Shown here in pieces: positions 12,588-16,887 of a stretch of DNA of 16,887 nt. The notes beneath the pieces were generated by a model that was given only the letters and a program-made list of their open reading frames with translations, ran no database searches and was not told the DNA's origin. Made by a program: the position numbers and the translations under genes. Within the stretch, counting starts at the first letter, position 1, and the number at the start of each line of letters is the position of its first letter. The DNA comes from JABIEQ01 sp964516055 (GTDB lineage Bacteria > Patescibacteriota > Patescibacteriia > Magasanikbacterales > UBA922), in assembly GCA_964516055.1 (NCBI GenBank), contig CAZEYK010000021.1, positions 1-16,887 of the forward strand, written 5' to 3'.

Positions 12588-13748
12588 ATGCAATTTGCAC
12601 ATAGAATGAATATTCCACCATCGGCAACGGTGGCGGTAAATAATTTAGCATTGAAAAAAAAGGCTGCAGGGGAGCGGGTATTTAATTTGAGTGCGGGTGA
12701 GCCATTTGTGCCAACACATAGTGCGGTACTTGATGCTGCTCGTTGTGCGCTTGATGAAGATAAAACAAATTATACGCCAGTTGCAGGGATTCCAGAATTA
12801 CGGCAGGCTGCTGTGCAGTTTATGAATAGAACGTATGGAACCGCGTATACGTTTGATCAGACGGTAATTACTTGTGGGGGAAAATTTGGATTGTTTGCAT
12901 TATTTCAGGTGTTATTAAATCCAGGGGATGAAGTACTTATTCCTGCACCGTATTGGGTATCGTATCCGAGTATGGTGCAGCTGGCGGGTGGTTGTCCTGT
13001 TATTATTGATACAGAAGAATCGATTGGATGGAAAATTACGCCAGAATATATTTCTTCTCATTGTACGGAGCAGACGAAGTTGTTGGTGTTAAATAATGCG
13101 GCAAATCCTACGGGAGTGTTATATACAAAAGAGGAATTGCAGGCACTTCTTGCTGCGGCAAAATCACGAGGATTGTTTGTTGTTTCTGATGAAGTGTATA
13201 GTGGTCTTGTATATGATGGAAAAGAATATATGTCATGCGGAGCATTTGCTGAATTTCATGATATGGTAATTGTGGTGCAGAGTGTTTCAAAACATTTTGC
13301 CATGACCGGATGGCGTGCAGGAATAGTTTTTGGTCCTGAAGAAATTATGAAAAAAATTATTACGTTGCAAGGGCAAAGTACCACGGGGACATCGTCTATT
13401 ACGCAGTGGGCTTCTGTTGCGGCGTTTGATCATGCGGAAGAAATTTGTTCTTTTATTCGGGATACGATGCAACATCGTCGAGATGTTTTTTTTGATGCAT
13501 TATTTGATGTGTTTGGAGTACGGTTTGAAAAACCAGTTTCTGCTTTGTATGGGTTTTTCCCAATGAGTCATTTTGGTGTTCATAATATGGATTCTGTGAC
13601 ATTCTGTACAGACGTGTTGGATACGGTGAATGTTGCTATGGTTCCAGGAAGTGCTTTTGGTAAAGAAGGATATGTGCGGTGTTCGTTTGGTTTGGTGGAG
13701 TCTGAACTTCATGATGCTGTTGCGGCACTGCATACGTATTTTGCGTAA
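12588..13748 (+). CDS. Class I/II PLP aminotransferase, aspartate aminotransferase-like
   Basis: The protein belongs to the fold I aminotransferases. Seen are the Gly-rich N-terminal LSAGEPFVPT, NYTPVAGIPELRQA, the PLP-contact APYWVSYP, NNAANPTG (the usual NxxNPTG), D201 in VSDEVYSGLVY for the pyridine nitrogen, the PLP lysine K235 in SVSKHFAMTGWRAG, and the carboxylate-binding R364 in VRCSFG. These match the Ib aspartate aminotransferase group, which makes aspartate from oxaloacetate, the substrate of aspartokinase. Alternative substrates (alanine, aromatic or branched residues) cannot be excluded by eye. The length of 386 residues is normal. The start agrees with the family N-terminus and has no SD; TATTAT at 12561-12566 is a possible -10. 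It appears monocistronic. Confidence 0.92.
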   Translation: MQFAHRMNIPPSATVAVNNLALKKKAAGERVFNLSAGEPFVPTHSAVLDAARCALDEDKTNYTPVAGIPELRQAAVQFMNRTYGTAYTFDQTVITCGGKFGLFALFQVLLNPGDEVLIPAPYWVSYPSMVQLAGGCPVIIDTEESIGWKITPEYISSHCTEQTKLLVLNNAANPTGVLYTKEELQALLAAAKSRGLFVVSDEVYSGLVYDGKEYMSCGAFAEFHDMVIVVQSVSKHFAMTGWRAGIVFGPEEIMKKIITLQGQSTTGTSSITQWASVAAFDHAEEICSFIRDTMQHRRDVFFDALFDVFGVRFEKPVSALYGFFPMSHFGVHNMDSVTFCTDVLDTVNVAMVPGSAFGKEGYVRCSFGLVESELHDAVAALHTYFA

Positions 13749-13771
13749 TATCAATATTAAAGTTATATTTC

Positions 13772-13800
13772 TTGACGCATTGCGTTTGCCTAGTTATACT
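13772..13800 (+). promoter_or_regulatory. Strong promoter of a structured RNA
   Basis: TTGACG (13772-13777), a 17-base spacer and TATACT (13795-13800) form a near-consensus promoter, 24 bases after the aminotransferase stop. Transcription should start near 13807. Confidence 0.85.
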
Positions 13801-13806
13801 AGATAT

Positions 13807-13982
13807 ACCTTTTGATCAGGGGCATATACCATATTCGACAATTTTACTTGAAGGGACGCCAACAATGCTATTTCCCGTGGGAACTAGTTGCGGCGACCCA
13901 CTTGTTACATTAGGAATATCGGTAGACGCTTCTGTGTCGGAAGGTGTTAAAAGCTACTCACTACATTAGTGGGTATTTTTTT
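13807..13982 (+). ncRNA. Structured non-coding RNA of unknown class
   Basis: The transcript can fold into a compact, nested structure. P1 pairs 13809-13816 with 13946-13953. P2 pairs TACCATATTC (13827-13836) with 13914-13924, ten pairs and one bulged C. Within P2, GGGACGCC (13853-13860) pairs with GGCGACCC (13892-13899) around an AC/GA internal loop and ends in a TTCC-CGTG-GGAA hairpin (13872-13883). P3 is GACGC/GTGTC (13925-13938). A terminator hairpin closes the RNA. ACCCACT (13896-13902) could alternatively pair with the terminator arm AGTGGGT, giving a possible switch. I do not match it to 6S, SRP, tmRNA, RNase P or a known riboswitch. An open frame crosses the region, but the long-range pairing and lack of a start near the promoter favour RNA. 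Confidence 0.6.
13955..13982 (+). terminator. Terminator of the structured RNA, abutting tRNA-Pro
   Basis: TACTCACT (13955-13962) pairs with AGTGGGTA (13968-13975) with one G-T pair and a 5-base loop, followed by seven T that end at the first base of the tRNA. The tRNA must therefore come from read-through or from an unseen promoter. Confidence 0.85.
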
Positions 13983-14055
13983 CAGGATGTGGCGCAGTTG
14001 GTAGCGCGTGTGGCTGGGGGTCACAAGGCCGCTGGTTCAAGTCCAGTCATCCTGA
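13983..14055 (+). tRNA. tRNA-Pro (anticodon GGG)
   Basis: All arms fold: acceptor CAGGATG/CATCCTG, D stem GCGC/GCGC with loop AGTTGGTA, anticodon stem TGTGG/TCACA with loop CTGGGGG, and T stem GCTGG/CCAGT with loop TTCAAGT (with G-T closure). The anticodon GGG is at 14016-14018 and the discriminator is A. The first base C and the GGCGCAG start are typical of bacterial tRNA-Pro. CCA is not encoded (CGG follows), so it must be added by a nucleotidyltransferase. Confidence 0.95.
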
Positions 14056-14112
14056 CGGGGATAAAATAAGTAACATAAACAGTTATTTATTTCTTATTTT
14101 TATTACGATATT

Positions 14113-14715
14113 ATGGATATTCTTTCAACGGTGTTTTTTGTGGGGGTGATTATTTTTTCAGCGATTATCCATGAGTATGCACATGGATGGATGGCAAATC
14201 AGCTTGGTGATCCGACGGCACGATTAGCGGGCAGATTGACGTTAAATCCCATTGCACATCTTGATTTATTTGGGTCAGTGATTTTACCGCTTTTGCTTAT
14301 TCCTACGGGGATGATCTTTGCGTATGCAAAGCCGGTGCCATATAACGCCTATAATTTGAGTGATCAAAAATGGGGGGCAGTAAAAGTAGCTATTGCCGGA
14401 CCAATTTCCAATCTTATTTTGGCCTTTGTTTTTGGTGTGGTATTGCAACTTATGCCAGCAAGTTCACCAATGATTCCATTTTTGTTTATTATTGTGTTTG
14501 CCAATGTGTTGTTGGCGGTATTTAATATGGTACCAATTCCGCCGTTGGATGGATCAAAATTGCTGTTGGCGGTGCTTCCTGACTCTGCGTATCAGGTACG
14601 GATGATGCTGGAACGATATGGGTTTGTCCTGTTGCTTCTCTTTATTTTTGTTGGATTTGAATATTTGCGGCCGATTATTAATGGGATTACGACTCTTTTT
14701 GTAGGGTGGCTGTAA
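14113..14715 (+). CDS. Site-2 protease (M50) family intramembrane metalloprotease
   Basis: This compact 200-residue membrane protein has the zinc motif HEYAHG (H20, E21, H24) in its first membrane segment and the third ligand in NMVPIPPLDG (about residues 137-146). NPIAHLDLFGS (46-56) is also typical. Four or more further hydrophobic segments follow. M50 enzymes cut membrane-embedded substrates such as anti-sigma factors or signal-peptide remnants; this short type lacks PDZ domains, and its substrate is unknown. No SD is seen before the ATG; the tRNA ends 57 bases upstream, and co-transcription with it is possible. A strong terminator follows 9 bases after the stop. Confidence 0.93.
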   Translation: MDILSTVFFVGVIIFSAIIHEYAHGWMANQLGDPTARLAGRLTLNPIAHLDLFGSVILPLLLIPTGMIFAYAKPVPYNAYNLSDQKWGAVKVAIAGPISNLILAFVFGVVLQLMPASSPMIPFLFIIVFANVLLAVFNMVPIPPLDGSKLLLAVLPDSAYQVRMMLERYGFVLLLLFIFVGFEYLRPIINGITTLFVGWL

Positions 14716-14724
14716 TGTTCATGA

Positions 14725-14766
14725 AACAAAAGACAACCGCGATATTGTGGTTGTCTTTTGTTGTTT
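14725..14766 (+). terminator. Terminator after the site-2 protease gene
   Basis: A perfect 14-bp stem (14725-14738 with 14749-14762) closes a 10-base loop and is followed by GTTTT. Confidence 0.88.
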
Positions 14767-14797
14767 TGTTATCCCTATTTTGTTTGGTTTACCAGAG

Positions 14798-14826
14798 TTG
14801 ACATATTTTATATTATCCTGTATAGT
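14798..14826 (+). promoter_or_regulatory. Promoter of the str operon leader
   Basis: TTGACA (14798-14803), a 17-base spacer and TATAGT (14821-14826) give a near-perfect promoter. The start is expected near 14833, 217 bases before rpsL. Confidence 0.88.
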
Positions 14827-14832
14827 CTCACC

Positions 14833-14956
14833 ACCTTAGTAATAAGGGGAAAAACGGAGTAATCCTGAATATCTCAGGATAAAGCTAAATCGTTTGTGAT
14901 TTAACCGTTTGGATTCATATTTTTTTGAATTCAGACGGCCTTCCAAGGCTGTTTTT
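14833..14956 (+). ncRNA. Structured leader RNA with an attenuator-like end, upstream of rpsL
   Basis: No start codon with an open frame follows the promoter, but hairpins are dense: CCTTA/TAAGG with a GTAA loop (14834-14847), ATCCTGA/TCAGGAT (14862-14880), TAAATC/GATTTA (14886-14903), and a 12-bp stem (14905-14916 with 14927-14938, one or two G-T pairs). The last is followed by a weaker terminator, CGGCCT with AGGCTG (14936-14951) and T5. The terminator reuses bases 14936-14938 of the 12-bp stem, so the two compete. This could be an attenuator of the ribosomal operon or a separate small RNA ending before rpsL. It matches no riboswitch I know. Confidence 0.55.
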
Positions 14957-14970
14957 CATTTATATATACA

Positions 14971-15031
14971 AGTTTTTAGCCAATAGTTACATAGCCAATA
15001 GTATTTTTCTATGAACTATTAGCTAAAAACT
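14971..15031 (+). promoter_or_regulatory. Long hairpin just upstream of rpsL
   Basis: AGTTTTTAGC (14971-14980) pairs with 15022-15031, AATAGTT (14982-14988) with 15014-15020, and CATAG (14990-14994) with 15009-15013: 22 pairs with one mismatch and one bulge. No T tract follows. It ends 18 bases before the rpsL start. It includes the direct repeat TAGCCAATAGT (starting at 14977 and 14992). A translational operator is possible. Confidence 0.6.
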
Positions 15032-15049
15032 ACTAATTATCTTGATTCT

Positions 15050-15472
15050 ATGCCAACAATGAATCAGGTGCTTCGAAAAGGACGTCAATCAAAGAAGAAC
15101 AAGTCAGATCGACCAGCTCTTCAGTTTACGTACGACAGTTTGCACCGAAAAAAGACTGCCCTTCGACGGGGAAGTCCATTTAAACGAGGAGTGTGTACCA
15201 AAGTGTATACCTCAACCCCAAAGAAACCTAACTCTGCGCTTCGTAAAGTTGCCAAAGTTCGTCTTTCAAATGGAGTAGAAGTTATTTGCTATATTCCAGG
15301 TGAAGGACACAATTTGCAAGAACACAGCATCGTACTTATCCGCGGTGGACGTGTGAAAGATCTTCCTGGTGTGCGTTATACAATCGTTCGTGGCGTATAT
15401 GATACGCAAGGTGTCGAAGGACGAAAACGCAGCCGGTCTATTTATGGTACAAAACGACCAAAAAAGAAATAA
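15050..15472 (+). CDS. rpsL: 30S ribosomal protein S12
   Basis: S12 sits at the decoding centre of the small subunit. The start MPTMNQVLRKGR is the family N-terminus. The decoding loops TPKKPNSALRKVAKVRL and PGEGHNLQEHSIVLIRGGRVKDLPGVRY are fully conserved, with the lysines whose changes give streptomycin resistance present in the wild-type form. An insertion between residues about 24 and 44 (LQFTYDSLHRKKTALRRGSP) makes it 140 residues, as in many non-proteobacterial S12 proteins. The C-terminus is basic (KRPKKK). No SD precedes the ATG. It is first in the order rpsL-rpsG-fusA, the classical str operon. Confidence 0.98.
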   Translation: MPTMNQVLRKGRQSKKNKSDRPALQFTYDSLHRKKTALRRGSPFKRGVCTKVYTSTPKKPNSALRKVAKVRLSNGVEVICYIPGEGHNLQEHSIVLIRGGRVKDLPGVRYTIVRGVYDTQGVEGRKRSRSIYGTKRPKKK

Positions 15473-15482
15473 TATAATTTGT

Positions 15483-15514
15483 AGCCTATTGGCTTCGAAT
15501 TATTAGCTTCTAAT
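15483..15514 (+). repeat. Two small hairpins between rpsL and rpsG
   Basis: AGCC/GGCT (15483-15494) and ATTAG/CTAAT (15502-15514) lie in the 50-base gap. Their words TAGCC and TATTAGCT also occur in the hairpin before rpsL. In E. coli S7 binds the rpsL-rpsG spacer to repress its operon, so an autoregulatory site is conceivable, but the structure here is small. Confidence 0.4.
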
Positions 15515-15522
15515 TGATACAT

Positions 15523-15999
15523 ATGTCTAGAGGAAAACAAGCCCCAAAGCGAGTAACCGTTCCGGATCCTGTATACAACAGTGATCTTGTTGCAAAGTTT
15601 GTGAACTTTGTGATGATGGATGGAAAAAAGACGGTTGCACAACGTGCTGTTTACGGTGCGTTTGATATTGTGAAAGAAAAAATAGATGAAGATCCACTAC
15701 AGGTGTTTGAAAAAGTTATGAACATCGTTCGTCCTCAAGTTGAGGTGCGATCACGACGTGTTGGTGGTGCAAACTATCAAGTACCAATGCCTGTTCCTGC
15801 ACGACGACAAAATGCGCTTGCGTTTCGGTGGATTATTACTGCCGCAAAAGCACGAAAAGAAAAAAGCATGCCAACACGGCTTGCTGCAGAAATTGTTGAT
15901 ATTCTTGAAGGTGTTGGAGGAACAATTAAGAAAAAAGAAGACGTTAAACGAATGGCCGAGGCAAATAAAGCATTTGCTCACTTTGCACGATTCCGATAA
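15523..15999 (+). CDS. rpsG: 30S ribosomal protein S7
   Basis: S7 nucleates assembly of the 30S head and contacts 16S rRNA near the E site. MSRGKQAPKRVTVPDPVYNS, VNFVMMDGKKTVAQRAVYGAFD, VRPQVEVRSRRVGGANYQVPMPVPARRQNALAFRWI and the C-terminal HFARFR are family signatures. It has 158 residues, a normal length. The ATG at 15523 is chosen over the upstream TTG at 15514 because it matches the family start; neither has an SD. It lies 50 bases after rpsL. Confidence 0.98.
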   Translation: MSRGKQAPKRVTVPDPVYNSDLVAKFVNFVMMDGKKTVAQRAVYGAFDIVKEKIDEDPLQVFEKVMNIVRPQVEVRSRRVGGANYQVPMPVPARRQNALAFRWIITAAKARKEKSMPTRLAAEIVDILEGVGGTIKKKEDVKRMAEANKAFAHFARFR

Positions 16000-16022
16000 T
16001 TTTTTGGTTCTGAGTTAACGTT

Positions 16023-16047
16023 TATAGCGAATATATTATTCGTTATA
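16023..16047. repeat. 11-bp hairpin between rpsG and fusA
   Basis: 16023-16033 pairs with 16037-16047 (one G-T pair) around a TAT loop. No T tract follows, so it is not an evident terminator; it may lower or time fusA expression or protect the 3' end of the upstream message. Confidence 0.5.
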
Positions 16048-16072
16048 CTCTACTTACTTAATCTATATACAT

Positions 16073-16887
16073 ATGCCTCGAGAATATTCACTCGAAAAAA
16101 CTCGTAATATTGGGATCATGGCCCATATTGATGCGGGAAAGACCACGCTTACTGAGCGTATTCTTTTCTATACTGGAAAAAAACATAAAATTGGTGAAAC
16201 TCATGATGGAGAATCTGAAATGGACTGGATGGAACAAGAAAAAGAGCGAGGAATTACTATTACTTCTGCCGCTACGACATGTTTTTGGAAAGATTACCGT
16301 ATTAATATTATTGATACTCCTGGACACGTTGACTTTACGGTAGAAGTAGAACGATCACTTCGTGTTCTTGATGGTGCTGTTGCGGTGTTTGATGGTTCAC
16401 AAGGTGTGGAACCTCAATCTGAAACAGTATGGCGTCAAGCTGATAAATATCGTGTTCCACGGCTTTGTTTTGTAAACAAAATGGACAAAGTAGGAGCAAA
16501 TTTTAAAATGTGTATTGATTCTATTTTGAAGCGTCTTTCTCCAAATGCGATAGCAATTCAATTGCCTCTGGGAGAAGAAGCGGATCATAAAGGTATTATT
16601 GATCTTGTTGAAATGAAGGCATACCATTTTGAAGGTGACCATGGTATTGATATCGTTGAAGTAGACATTCCTACTGACATGAAAAGCGCTGTAGACTCTG
16701 CTCGAGCGTTACTTATTGAAAAAGTTGCTGAAGCAGATGATACCATCATGGAAAAGTATATTGGCGGAGAAGAACTTTCTGTTGATGAAATTAAGCGAGC
16801 TATTCGTGTCATGGTATTGGCTGATAAAGTGTATCCGGTTATGTGTGGGTCTGCCCTTGCTAATATTGGGGTACAAAATATGCTTGA
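16073..16887 (+). CDS. fusA: Elongation factor G, 3' truncated by the window
   Basis: EF-G is the GTPase that drives ribosomal translocation and, with RRF, ribosome recycling. The GTP-binding motifs are visible: G1 AHIDAGKTT (about residues 17-25), the switch I segment ERGITITSAA, G3 DTPGHVDF (82-89) and G4 NKMD (about 136-139). The start MPREYSLEKTRNIGIMAHID is typical. Only the first 271 codons are in the window (domain I and its G' insertion, which is divergent, as usual); the frame is open to the end. No SD precedes the ATG, and the sequence before it (ACAT-ATG) resembles that before rpsG. It is the third gene of the str operon. Confidence 0.98.
   Translation, partial: MPREYSLEKTRNIGIMAHIDAGKTTLTERILFYTGKKHKIGETHDGESEMDWMEQEKERGITITSAATTCFWKDYRINIIDTPGHVDFTVEVERSLRVLDGAVAVFDGSQGVEPQSETVWRQADKYRVPRLCFVNKMDKVGANFKMCIDSILKRLSPNAIAIQLPLGEEADHKGIIDLVEMKAYHFEGDHGIDIVEVDIPTDMKSAVDSARALLIEKVAEADDTIMEKYIGGEELSVDEIKRAIRVMVLADKVYPVMCGSALANIGVQNML

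Noticed and set aside
13772..13969. 65-codon open frame crossing the structured RNA
   Set aside because: Its apparent start lies in the -35 box, before the transcript start. The next ATG (13866) has no SD and lies inside a paired arm, and the stop falls in the terminator. RNA structure explains the region better.
13807..13982. 6S RNA, SRP RNA, tmRNA or RNase P RNA
   Set aside because: No SRP tetraloop core, no tRNA-like ends of tmRNA, no RNase P core, and not the single long helix with central bubble of 6S RNA, as far as can be judged by eye.
1..16887. Alternative genetic code with TGA read as Gly or Trp
   Set aside because: TGA ends three genes at family- or hairpin-consistent places, and no conserved gene contains an in-frame TGA.
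1..16887. Insertion sequence, prophage or CRISPR array
   Set aside because: No transposase, integrase, phage gene or regularly spaced repeats were seen; the inverted repeats are hairpins in leaders and terminators.

Overview
The window looks like a chromosomal segment of a small-genome, AT-rich bacterium, most likely from the Candidate Phyla Radiation (Patescibacteria). That placement is an inference from gene content and style: compact housekeeping genes, many leaderless or nearly leaderless starts without Shine-Dalgarno (SD) sites, intrinsic terminators after many genes, and several orphan proteins. I cannot name the lineage. The standard bacterial code fits; TGA acts as a stop.

Layout, left to right: the 3' part of queA; a promoter, a 26-residue leader peptide and an attenuator-like hairpin pair in front of an aspartokinase without ACT domains; lysA (diaminopimelate decarboxylase); convergent tgt (minus strand); a micro-ORF plus terminator in front of an HNH-like protein; a membrane-anchored C39-like cysteine peptidase; a micro-ORF plus terminator in front of an orphan 287-residue protein; an M28-type metallopeptidase; a PcrA/UvrD helicase; ndk; a small secreted Cys-rich peptide plus terminator in front of a RanBP2-type zinc-finger protein; a class I aminotransferase; a structured RNA directly abutting tRNA-Pro(GGG); a site-2 protease homologue; and a structured leader followed by the str operon rpsL-rpsG-fusA (fusA runs off the end).

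Two kinds of genes are interleaved. The AT-rich housekeeping genes mostly lack an SD site. Four visibly GC-richer genes (aspartokinase, HNH-like protein, 287-residue orphan, zinc finger) have clear SD sites and their own 3' hairpins. Each of these four is preceded by the same module: a promoter, an ATG only 8-10 bases after the -10 box, a micro-ORF and an intrinsic terminator.

The most striking case is the aspartokinase. Its leader peptide contains nine consecutive Thr/Lys codons, the two classic end products of the aspartokinase pathway. It is followed by mutually exclusive antiterminator and terminator hairpins. The enzyme lacks the ACT domains through which Lys and Thr normally inhibit it, so feedback may have moved from protein to RNA. 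queA and tgt together indicate tRNA queuosine modification, but this Tgt has lost the three zinc-binding cysteines.
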